Origin: Tubulanus polymorphus
Lineage: Eukaryota > Nemertea > Palaeonemertea > Tubulaniformes > Tubulanidae
DNA: 64,000 bases
NCBI RefSeq assembly: GCF_964204645.1
Contig: NW_027437435.1
Coordinates: 116,836 to 180,835 of the forward strand
Direction of reading: 5' to 3'
The notes beneath the pieces are model-generated. The model had not been told where the DNA came from. It did no database searches and saw nothing but the letters and a program-made list of their open reading frames with translations. Each line of letters begins with the position of its first letter. Positions within the stretch are counted from its first letter, which is position 1. Below are positions 1-10,300 of the stretch, piece by piece. A program made the translations under genes and the position numbers.

Positions 1-21
1 TGATTTCTATATTTTTAAAAT

Positions 22-798
22 TTATAATTCCAACCAGAACTCTTTAATTATTGGGTCATTTTCAATCATTTTTTCAATTTCTTGTAAATGTTTAACAACA
101 TCAACAAATGACAAGCTTAATAATTGGAATTTTTTATATGTAATTAGTCTACCTACGCTTCTTAATCTTCTATCATGTCTGGCACTAATAGTTATGTATT
201 TTCTAACCCAAGAAGTCCAAGAAATCCCCGCAGTTTGTTTATTAAACATTAAAAATCCCCTATTTAAATAATCCCCGAAAATGATATGATCCCATAAATG
301 ATTTGCTTTTTTACATAACAAGGTTCTATAATTTTTTTTCAATAAAACAGTTATTTCATTAAATGATGTTATACCTTCTATTTCTTTAAAACTTACATCT
401 GTTTCAATTGATAATTTTGATTTTAAAAACTTATTTAACTCATTTCCGCTCATTTTCTTTTTAGTTTTTGTTCCTTTTCCTTTTAGTCTTAACAATATTT
501 CTACATTGGTTGTTGGTCTTTTCGGTAATGATGTTACACTTGATTGCTGGTTTTCTATTATTTTTTCTAAAATTAATGTCATTTCTTGATGGTAATATAA
601 ATGTTTTTTAACTTCTTCTAACGTTTCATCTTCCATATCGAAAGATTCTTTTACTTCAACACCCATTTCGATTGGTTCATATTCCATTTCGGTTGGTTCA
701 TCTTCCATTTCGGTTGGTTCATCTTCCATTTCGGTTGGTTCATCTTCCATTTCGGTTGTCCTCTGAGAATCAAGAGTACTTCTTGGTACAAACGACAT
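22..798 (-). CDS. hypothetical protein with acidic heptad repeat
   Basis: The frame gives 258 aa from the ATG at 796-798; it can be extended three codons upstream only to a TTG, so the ATG is preferred. The N-terminal third contains about four copies of the 7-residue unit TEMEDEP, encoded by a 21-bp minisatellite, and is strongly acidic. Residues of about 95-130 are basic and Lys-rich. The C-terminal half is better ordered, with a Trp/Arg-rich stretch around SWTSWVRKYITISARHDRR and a predicted helical tail. I do not recognise the family. It is intronless and its codon use is as AT-rich as the surrounding unique DNA. It lies next to the satellite but outside the Polinton, and could be a host gene or part of another mobile element cut by the window edge. 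A duplicated promoter-like cassette lies about 310-415 bp upstream of its ATG. Confidence 0.55.
   Translation of the reverse strand: MSFVPRSTLDSQRTTEMEDEPTEMEDEPTEMEDEPTEMEYEPIEMGVEVKESFDMEDETLEEVKKHLYYHQEMTLILEKIIENQQSSVTSLPKRPTTNVEILLRLKGKGTKTKKKMSGNELNKFLKSKLSIETDVSFKEIEGITSFNEITVLLKKNYRTLLCKKANHLWDHIIFGDYLNRGFLMFNKQTAGISWTSWVRKYITISARHDRRLRSVGRLITYKKFQLLSLSFVDVVKHLQEIEKMIENDPIIKEFWLEL
664..758. repeat. 21-bp coding minisatellite
   Basis: Four and a half tandem copies of a 21-bp unit (664-684, 685-705, 706-726, 727-747, then a partial copy) lie in frame inside the minus-strand ORF and encode the TEMEDEP repeats. The first unit on the plus strand differs at two positions from the other three, which are identical. 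Confidence 0.85.
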
Positions 799-1105
799 TT
801 TATTCAACTAAAAGATATCAGCGGTAGAACAGGAACCGCGATATTAAATGATATAAATATTTTCAAGTCTATCGTTTCTAATTATTATAACTTATTATAG
901 TTCAAGTTATTATCTATCTAACGTAAAATAGAATTAACTGTATGAAGTTGTAGTTGTCAAAAGCACTTAAAGGTTTCATATTTAATAACCCCAATAACTA
1001 CAAAAAACAGTACTTACATTTAGATTTATAATTGTAAACTATAAACTCCTAATTTCGTTTCGAAAGATAGAATATCCTGAGCACAATGTTACAGCGCCTG
1101 TTCAT

Positions 1106-1212
1106 TTCCGGGGCGATTTCTAGAATGAACACGTCGTTGATTATGCCACGTCATCTAGTTCCGGCGCGCCTTTTCTAGAATATTCTACACGTTTCTGATT
1201 ATGACGTGTCAT
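1106..1212. promoter_or_regulatory. two-copy promoter-like cassette with heat-shock-element-like sites
   Basis: The gene-free stretch 799-1261 contains a locally GC-richer block made of two imperfect copies (1106-1153 and 1159-1212). Each copy runs TTCCGG-type, TTTCTAGAAT, ACACGT, GATTATG, then ACGT-containing TCAT. The second copy contains TTCTAGAATATTC (1173-1185), a perfect alternating TTC/GAA/TTC trimer as in eukaryotic heat shock elements; the first copy contains the dimer TTCTAGAA (1118-1125). ACGT cores resemble bZIP sites. The block is upstream of the minus-strand gene ending at 22, so it could be its promoter. Nothing else recognisable was seen in 799-1105 or 1213-1261. Confidence 0.4.
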
Positions 1213-1261
1213 AATGTCTCGTCGTTATAGTAACAACTGTAACAGCTGTGAATTTATAGAT

Positions 1262-1534
1262 TTATTCTATAGCTCTGTACATTGAATGTATATAGGCTAA
1301 AATAGAATCATTTTCTAGTATAAACATCGTATCCTCAACGTATTGTTCATTATTTGGATCAGTGTTCCATAATTCAATAAATTTCTTTCCTTTTGTTAAC
1401 TGTTCTGAATATAACTGTAAATATTCTAGTTTCAATTTATTCTCTAAATGTGTTCTAGTTTTATTGTGTCTTGCTTTTTGGGATTTATCTATATCGATAT
1501 TACATGTTGGGCAGTAGAACTTATTTGCTTCCAT
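1262..1534 (-). CDS. small zinc-finger protein, 90 aa
   Basis: This is a 90-aa protein starting at the ATG at 1532-1534. Residues 8-29 form a CX2CX11HX5H zinc finger (C8, C11, H23, H29) of the U1/matrin-like spacing. The same spacing and the same H-x-K/R-T-x-x-H ending occur in the N-terminus of the Polinton polymerase (from 18696) and in the minus-strand transcription-factor-like protein (finger 4), so the three may be related. The remainder is helical and charged with no recognised domain. It may be a remnant or accessory gene of another mobile element adjoining the palindrome at 1615-1882, or a small host protein. Confidence 0.5.
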   Translation of the reverse strand: MEANKFYCPTCNIDIDKSQKARHNKTRTHLENKLKLEYLQLYSEQLTKGKKFIELWNTDPNNEQYVEDTMFILENDSILAYIHSMYRAIE

Positions 1535-1614
1535 TTTAATACTATATTTTTTATTAAAATTGATTTTAGAAGTTCAATGATTTAAATGTTATTCATATAT
1601 ATGAATATTTTAAG

Positions 1615-1882
1615 AGTAATAGGGATAATAGGCTTTCAAGCTAAAGGTTGAACGGGCGGGTGAGTAAAAAATGAAAAACATAAAAATAATTACAATTTCT
1701 ACTTGAATTAGGAGTGAAACTCATAAAAATGAAAAATTAATTCGAGCGTGTGAGAATTAATTTTTCATTTTTATGAGTTTCGCGAGTAATTCAAGTAGAA
1801 ATTGTAATTATTTTTATGTTTTTCATTTTTTACGAGCTCGACCGTTCGACCTTTGGCTTGAAAGCCTATTATCCCTATTACT
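1615..1882. repeat. 268-bp near-perfect palindrome (foldback) at the satellite edge
   Basis: The sequence from 1615 (AGTAATAGGGATAATAGG) is repeated as its reverse complement ending at 1882 (CCTATTATCCCTATTACT). The two arms, about 130 bp each, meet near 1748 with only a few unpaired bases, and differ at scattered positions plus a divergent patch near 1655-1670 / 1830-1845. The satellite begins at the next base, 1883. The outer six bases, AGTAAT, are the same as the first six of the Polinton terminal repeat. No clear target-site duplication flanks the palindrome. It may be a foldback element or the terminus of another element extending left of the window. Confidence 0.8.
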
Positions 1883-2973
1883 AATATTCCCCCTATCGAA
1901 AAACGACAATGTCGATGCGTAAAAGCGCTCAAATCGTCAGGAAAAGCACTTTTCGACGCGAAAACGTCGCTCAGCGCGAGAAAAGACGTTTTCTTTTCGA
2001 ATATTCCCCCTATCGGAAAAACGACAATGTCGATGCGTAAAAGCGCTCAAATCGTCAGGAAAAGCACTTTTCGACGCGAAAACGTCGTTCAGCGCGAGAA
2101 AAGACGTTTTCGTATCGAATATTCTCACTATCGGTAAAACGACAATGTTGATGCGTAAAAGCGCTCAAATCGTCAGGAAAAGCACTTTTCGACGCGAAAA
2201 CGTCGCTCAGCGCGAGAAAAGACGTTTTCTTTTCGAATATTCCCCCTATCGGAAAAACGACAATGCCGATGCGTAAAAGCGCTCAAATCGTCAGGAAAAG
2301 CACTTTTCGACGCGAAAACGTCGCTCAGCGCGAGAAAAGACGTTTTCTTATCGAATATTCCCCCTATCGGAAAAACGACAATGTCGATGCGTAAAAGCGC
2401 TCAAATCGTCAGGAAAAGCACTTTTCGACGCGAAAACGTCGCTCAGCGCGAGAAAAGACGATTTCTTTTCGAATATTCCCCCTATCGGAAAAACGACAAT
2501 GCCGATGCGTAAAAGCGCTCAAATCGTCAGGAAAAGCACTTTTCGACGCGAAAACGTCGCTCAGCGCGAGAAAAGACGTTTTCTTTTCGAATATTCCCGC
2601 TATCGGAAAAACGACAATGCCGATGCGTAAAAGCGCTCAAATCGTCAGGAAAAGCACTTTTCGACGCGAAAACGTCGCTCAGCGCGAGAAAAGACGTTTT
2701 CTTTTCGAATATTCCCCCTATCGGAAAAACGACAATGCCGATGCGTAAAAGCGCTCAAATCGTCAGGAAAAGCACTTTTCGACGCGAAAACGTCGCTCAG
2801 CGCGAGAAAAGACGTTTTCTTTTCGAATATTCCCCCTATCGGAAAAACGACAATGTCGATGCGTAAAAGCGCTCAAATCGTCAGGAAAAGCACTTTTCGA
2901 CGCGAAAACGTCGTTCAGCGCGAGAAAAGACGTTTTCGTATCGAATATTTCCCCTATCGGAAAAACGACAATG

Positions 2974-4199
2974 CCGATGCGTAAAAGCGCTCAAATCGTC
3001 AGGAAAAGCACTTTTCGACGCGAAAACGTCGTTCGGCGCGAGAAAAGACGTTTTCGTATTGAATATTCTCCCTATCGGAAAAACGACAATGTCGATGCGT
3101 AAAACCGCTCAAATCGTCAGGAAAAGCACTTTTCGACGCGAAAACGTAGTTCCGCGCGAGAAAAGACGTTTTCTTATCGAATATTCCCCCTATCGGTAAA
3201 ACGACAATGTCGATGCGTAGAAGCGCTCAAATCGTCAGGAAAAGCACTTTTCGACCCGAAAACGTCGTTCAGCGCGAGAAAAGACGTTTTCTTTTCGAAT
3301 ATTCCCCCTATCGGAAAAACGACAATGCCGATGCGTAAAAGCGCTCAAATCGTCAGGAAAAGCACTTTTCGACGCGAAAACGTCGTTTAGCGCGAGAAAA
3401 GACGTTTTCGTGTCGAATATTCTCCCTATCGGTAAAACGACAATGTCGATGCGTAAAAGCGCACAAATCGTCAGGAAAAGCACATTTCGACGCGAAAACG
3501 TCGCTCAGCGCGAGAAAAGACGTTTTCGTATCGAATATTCCCCCTATCGGAAAAACGACAATGTCGATGCGTAAAAGCGCTCAAATCGTCAGGAAAAGCA
3601 CTTTTCGACGCGAAAACGTCGTTCGGCGCGAGAAAAGACGTTTTCGTATTGAATATTCTCCCTATCGGAAAAACGACAATGTCGATGCGTAAAACCGCTC
3701 AAATCGTCAGGAAAAGCACTTTTCGACGCGAAAACGTAGTTCCGCGCGAGAAAAGACGTTTTCTTATCGAATATTCCCCCTATCGGTAAAACGACAATGT
3801 CGATGCGTAGAAGCGCTCAAATCGTCAGGAAAAGCACTTTTCGACCCGAAAACGTCGTTCAGCGCGAGAAAAGACGTTTTCTTTTCGAATATTCCCCCTA
3901 TCGGAAAAACGACAATGCCGATGCGTAAAAGCGCTCAAATCGTCAGGAAAAGCACTTTTCGACGCGAAAACGTCGTTTAGCGCGAGAAAAGACGTTTTCG
4001 TGTCGAATATTCTCCCTATCGGTAAAACGACAATGTCGATGCGTAAAAGCGCACAAATCGTCAGGAAAAGCACATTTCGACGCGAAAACGTCGCTCAGCG
4101 CGAGAAAAGACGTTTTCGTATCGAATATTCCCCCTATCGGAAAAACGACAATGTCGATGCGTAAAAGCGCTCAAATCGTCAGGAAAAGCACTTTTCGAC
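2974..4199 (+). repeat. 5-unit (590-bp) tandem duplication within the satellite
   Basis: Positions from about 2974 to 3609 are repeated 590 bp later (3564-4199). They share rare variants such as AAAACCGCTC and a CGTAGTTCCGCGCG unit in both copies. 590 bp is five 118-bp units, pointing to unequal exchange or replication slippage in register. Confidence 0.8.
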
Positions 4200-5929
4200 C
4201 CGAAAACGTCGTTCAGCGCGAGAAAAGTCGTTTTCGTATCGAATATTCTCACTATCGGTAAAACGACAATGTCGAAGCGTAAAAGCGCTCAAATCGTCAG
4301 GAAAAGCACTTTTCGACGCGAAAACGTCGTTCAGCGCGAGAAAAGACGTTTTCGTGTCGAATATTCTCCCTATCGGTAAAACGACAATGTCGATGCGTAA
4401 AAGCGCTCAAATCGTCAGGAAAAGCACTTTTCGACGCGAAAACGTAATTCAGCGCGAGAAAAGACGTTTTCTTATCAAATATTCCCCCTATCGGAAAAAC
4501 GACAATGTCGATGCGTAAAAGCGCTCAAATCGTCAGGAAAAGCACTTTTCGACGCGAAAACGTCGTTCAGCGCGAGAAAAGACGTTTTCGTATCGAATAT
4601 TCTCACTATCGGTAAAACGACAATGTCGATGCGTAAAAGCGCTCAAATCGTCAGGAAAAGCACTTTTCGACGCGAAAACGTCGCTCAGCGCGAGAAAAGT
4701 CGTTTTCTTTTCGAATATTCCCCCTATCGGAAAAACGACAATGCCGATGCGTAAAAGCGCTCAAATCGTCAGGAAAAGCACTTTTCGACGCGAAAACGTC
4801 GCTCAGCGCGAGAAAAGACGTTTTCTTTTCGAATATTCCCCCTATCGGAAAAACGACAATGCCGATGCGTAAAAGCGCTCAAATCGTCAGGAAAAGCACT
4901 TTTCGACGCGAAAACGTCGTTTAGCGCGAGAAAAGACGTTTTCGTGTCGAATATTCTCCCTATCGGTAAAACGACAATGTCGATGCGTAAAAGCGCTCAA
5001 ATCGTCAGGAAAAGCACTTTTCGACGCGAAAACGTCGCTCTGCGCGAGAAAAGACGTTTTCGTATCGAATATTCCCCCTATCGGAAAAACGACAATGCCG
5101 ATGCGTAAAAGCGCTCAAATCGTCAGGAAAAGCACTTTTCGACGCGAAAACGTCGCTCAGCGCGAGAAAAGACGTTTTCTTTTCGAATATTCCCCCTATC
5201 GGAAAAACGACAATGCCGATGCGTAAAAGCGCTCAAATCGTCAGGAAAAGCACTTTTCGACGCGAAAACGTCGCTCAGCGCGAGAAAAGACGTTTTCTTT
5301 TCGAATATTCCCCCTATCGGAAAAACGACAATGCCGATGCGTAAAAGCGCTCAAATCGTCAGGAAAAGCACTTTTCGACGCGAAAACGTCGCTCAGCGCG
5401 AGAAAAGACGTTTTCGTGTCGAATATTCTCCCTATCGGTAAAACGACAATGTCGATGCGTAAAAGCGCTCAAATCGTCAGGAAAAGCACTTTTCGACGCG
5501 AAAACGTCGTTCGGCGCGAGAAAAGACGTTTTCGTATTGAATATTCTCCCTATCGGAAAAACGACAATGTCGATGCGTAAAAGCGCTCAAATCGTCAGGA
5601 AAAGCACTTTTCGACGCGAAAACGTAGTTCAGCGCGAGAAAAGACGTTTTCTTATCGAATATTCCCCCTATCGGTAAAACGACAATGTCGATGCGTAGAA
5701 GCGCTCAAATCGTCAGGAAAAGCACTTTTCGACCCGAAAACGTCGTTCAGCGCGAGAAAAGACGTTTTCTTATCGTATATTCCCCCTATCGGAAAAACGA
5801 CAATGCCGATGCGTAAAAGCGCTCAAATCGTCAGGAAAAGCACTTTTCGACGCGAAAACGTCGTTCAGCGCGAGAAAAGACATTTTCTTTTCGAATATTC
5901 CCCCTATCGGAAAAACGACAAAGTCGATG

Positions 5930-7108
5930 CGTAAAAGCGCTCAAATCGTCAGGAAAAGCGCTTTTCGACGCGAAAACGTAGTTCAGCGCGAGAAAAGACG
6001 TTTTCTTATCAAATATTCCCCCTATCGGAAAAACGACAATGTCGATGCGTAAAAGCGCTCAAATCGTCAGGAAAAGCACTTTTCGACGCGAAAACGTCGT
6101 TCAGCGCGAGAAAAGACGTTTTCGTATCGAATATTCTCACTATCGGAAAAACGACAATGTCGATGCGTAAAAGCGCTCAAATCGTCAGGAAAAGCACTTT
6201 TCGACGCGAAAACGTCGCTCAGCGCGAGAAAAGACGTTTTCTTTTCGAATATTCCCGCTATCGGAAAAACGACAATGCCGATGCGTAAAAGCGCTCAAAT
6301 CGTCAGGAAAAGCACTTTTCGACGCAAAAACGTCGCTCAGCGCGAGAAAAGACGTTTTCTTTTCGAATATTCCCCCTATCGGAAAAACGACAATGCCGAT
6401 GCGTAAAAGCGCTCAAATCGTCAGGAAAAGCACTTTTCGACGCGAAAACGTCGCTCAGCGCGAGAAAAAACGTTTTCTTTTCGAATATTCCCCCTATCGG
6501 AAAAACGACAATGCCGATGCGTAAAAGCGCTCAAATCGTCAGGAAAAGCACTTTTCGACGCGAAAACGTCGCTCAGCGCGAGAAAAGACGTTTTCTTTTC
6601 GAATATTCCCCCTATCGGAAAAACGACAATGCCGATGCGTAAAAGCGCTCAAATCGTCAGGAAAAGCACTTTTCGACGCGAAAACGTCGTTCGGCGCGAG
6701 AAAAGACGTTTTTGTATCGAATATTCCCCCTATCGGAAAAACGACAATGCCGATGCGTAAAAGCGCTCAAATCGTCAGGAAAAGCACTTTTCGACGCGAA
6801 AACGTCGTTCGGCGCGAGAAAAGACGTTTTCGTATCGAATATTCTCACTATCGGTAAAACGACAATGTCGATGCGTAAAAAGCGCTCAAATCGTCAGGAA
6901 AAGCACTTTTCGACGCGAAAACGTAGTTCAGCGCGAGAAAAGACGTTTTCTTATCGAATATTCCCCCTATCGGAAAAACGACAATGTCGATGCGTAAAAG
7001 CGCTCAAATCGTCAGGAAAAGCACTTTTCGACGCGAAAACGTCGTTCGGCGCGTGAAAAGACGTTTTCGTATCGAATATTCTCCCTATCGGAAAAACGAC
7101 AATGTCGA
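5930..7108 (+). repeat. satellite segment repeated at about 14780-15958 (offset 8,850 bp)
   Basis: This ten-unit segment recurs 8,850 bp (75 units) downstream. Shared rare variants prove common descent: GCGCTTTTCGACG at 5959/14809, a CGACGCAAAAACG variant near 6324/15174, an extra A making a 119-bp unit near 6870/15720, and GCGTGAAAAG near 7052/15902. Confidence 0.75.
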
Positions 7109-7309
7109 TGCGTAAAAGTGCTCAAATCGTCAGGAAAAGCCCTTTTCGACGCGAAAACGTCGTTCGGCGCGAGAAAAGACGTTTTCGTATCGAATATTCT
7201 CCCTATCGGAAAAACGACAATGTCGATGCGTAAAAGCGCTCAAATCGTCAGGAAAAGCACTTTTCGACGCGAAAACGTCGTTCGGCGCGAGAAAAGACGT
7301 TTTCGTATC

Positions 7310-10300
7310 GAATATTCCCCCTATCGGAAAAACGACAATGCCGATGCGTAAAAGCGCTCAAATCGTCAGGAAAAGCACTTTTCGACGCGAAAACGTCGTT
7401 CGGCGCGAGAAAAGACGTTTTCGTATCGAATATTCCCCCTATCGGAAAAACGAATATGCCGATGCGTAAAAGCGCTCAAATCGTCTGGAAAAGCACTTTT
7501 CGACGCGAAAACGTCGTTCAGCGCGAGAAAAGACGTTTTCGTATCGAATATTCCCCCTATCGGAAAAACGACAATGTCGATGCGTAAAAGCGCTCAAATC
7601 GTCAGGTAAAGCACTTTTCGACGCGAAAACGTCGCTCAGCGCGAGAAAAGACGTTTTCTTTTCGAATATTCCCCCTATCGGAAAAACGACAATGTCGATG
7701 CGTAAAAGCGCTCAAATCGTCAGGAAAAGCACTTTTCGACGCGAAAACGTCGTTCGGCGCGAGAAAAGACGTTTTCGTATCGAATATTCCCCCTATCGGA
7801 AAAACGACAATGCCGATGCGTAAAAGCGCTCAAATCGTCAGGAAAAGCACTTTTCGACGCGAAAACGTCGTTCAGCGCGAGAAAAGACGTTTTCTTTTCG
7901 AATATTCCCCCTATCGGAAAAACGACAATGCCGATGCGTAAAAGCGCTCAAATCGTCAGGAAAAGCACTTTTCGACGCGAAAACGTCGCTCAGCGCGAGA
8001 AAAGACGTTTTCGTGTCGAATATTCTCCCTATCGGTAAAACGACAATGTCGATGCGTAAAAGCGCTCATATCGTCAGGAAAAGCACTTTTCGACGCGAAA
8101 ACGTCGTTCGGCGCGAGAAAAGACGTTTTCGTATCGAATATTCCCCCTATCGGAAAAACGACAATGCCGATGCGTAAAAGCGCTCAAATCGTCAGGAAAA
8201 GCACTTTTCGACCCGAAAACGTCGTTCGGCGCGAGAAAAGACGTTTTCGTATCGAATATTCCCCCTATCGGAAAAACGACAATGCCGATGCGTAAAAGCG
8301 CTCAAATCGTCTGGAAAAGCACTTTTCGACGCGAAAACGTCGTTCGGCGCGAGAAAAGACGTTTTCGTATCGAATATTCCCCCTATCGGAAAAACGACAA
8401 TGTCGATGCGTAAAAGCGCTCAAATCGTCAGGAAAAGCACTTTTCGACGCGAAAACGTCGTTCAGCGCGAGAAAAGACGTTTTCGTATCGAATATTCTCA
8501 CTATCGGTAAAACGACAATGTCGATGCGTAAAAGCGCTCAAATCGTCAGGAAAAGCACTTTTCGACGCGAAAACGTCGTTTAGCGCGAGAAAAGACGTTT
8601 TCGTGTCGAATATTCTCCCTATCGGTAAAACGACAATGTCGATGCGTAAAAGCGCTCAAATCGTCAGGAAAAGCACTTTTCGACGCGAAAACGTCGTTCA
8701 GCGCGAGAAAAGACCTTTTCGTATCGAATATTCCCCCTATCGGAAAAACGACAATGTCGATGCGTAAAAGCGCTCAAATCGTCAGGAAAAGCACTTTTCG
8801 ACGCGAAAACGTCGTTCAGCGCGAGAAAAGACCTTTTCGTATCGAATATTCCCCCTATCGGAAAAACGACAATGTCGATGCGTAAAAGCGCTCAAATCGT
8901 CAAGAAAAGCACTTTTCGACGCGAAAACGTCGTTCGGCGCGAGAAAAGACGTTTTCGTATCGAATATTCCCCCTATCGGAAAAACGACAATGTCGATGCG
9001 TAAAAGCGCTCAAATCGTCAGGAAAAGCACTTTTCGACCCGAAAACGTCGTTCAGCGCGAGAAAAGTCGTTTTCGTATTGAATATTCTCACTATCGGTAA
9101 AACGACAATGTCGATGCGTAAAAGCGCTCAAATCGTCAGGAAAAGCACTTTTCGACGCGAAAACGTCGCTCAGCGCGAGAAAAGACGTTTTCTTTTCGAA
9201 TATTCCCCCTATCGGAAAAACGACAATGTCGATGCGTAAAAGCGCTCAAATCGTCAGGAAAAGCCCTTTTCGACGCGAAAACGTCGTTCGGCGCGAGAAA
9301 AGACGTTTTCGTATCGAATATTCCCCCTATCGGAAAAACGACAATGCCGATGCGTAAAAGCGCTCAAATCGTCTGGAAAAGCACTTTTCGACGCGAAAAC
9401 GTCGTTCAGCGCGAGAAAAGACGTTTTCTTTTCGAATATTCCCCCTATCGGAAAAACGACAATGCCGATGCGTAAAAGCGCTCAAATCGTCAGGAAAAGC
9501 ACTTTTCGACGCGAAAACGTCGTTCAGCGCGAGAAAAGACGTTTTCGTATCGAATATTCTCACTATCGGTAAAACGACAATGTCGATGCGTAAAAGCGCT
9601 CAAATCGTCAGGAAAAGCACTTTTCGACGCGAAAACGTCGTTTAGCGCGAGAAAAGACGTTTTCGTGTCGAATATTCTCCCTATCGGTAAAACGACAATG
9701 TCGATGCGTAAAAGCGCTCAAATCGTCAGGAAAAGCACTTTTCGACGCGAAAACGTCGTTCAGCGCGAGAAAAGTCCTTTTCGTATCGAATATTCCCCCT
9801 ATCGGAAAAACGACAATGTCGATGCGTAAAAGCGCTCAAATCGTCAGGAAAAGCACTTTTCGACCCGAAAACGTCGTTCAGCGCGAGAAAAGTCGTTTTC
9901 GTATCGAATATTCTCACTATCGGTAAAACGACAATGTCGATGCGTAAAAGCGCTCAAATCGTCAGGAAAAGCACTTTTCGACGCGAAAACGTCGCTCAGC
10001 GCGAGAAAAGACGTTTTCTTTTCGAATATTCCCCCTATCGGAAAAACGACAATGTCGATGCGTAAAAGCGCTCAAATCGTCAGGAAAAGCCCTTTTCGAC
10101 GCGAAAACGTCGTTCAGCGCGAGAAAAGTCGTTTTCGTATTGAATATTCTCACTATCGGTAAAACGACAATGTCGATGCGTAAAAGCGCTCAAATCGTCA
10201 GGAAAAGCACTTTTCGACGCGAAAACGTCGCTCAGCGCGAGAAAAGACGTTTTCTTTTCGAATATTCCCCCTATCGGAAAAACGACAATGTCGATGCGTA

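Noticed and set aside
1617-1634. Resemblance of the palindrome end to the I-SceI recognition site (TAGGGATAA...)
   Set aside because: Only the first nine bases and a few later ones agree; the match is partial and the sequence is AT-rich. There is no reason to link it to the LAGLIDADG intein.
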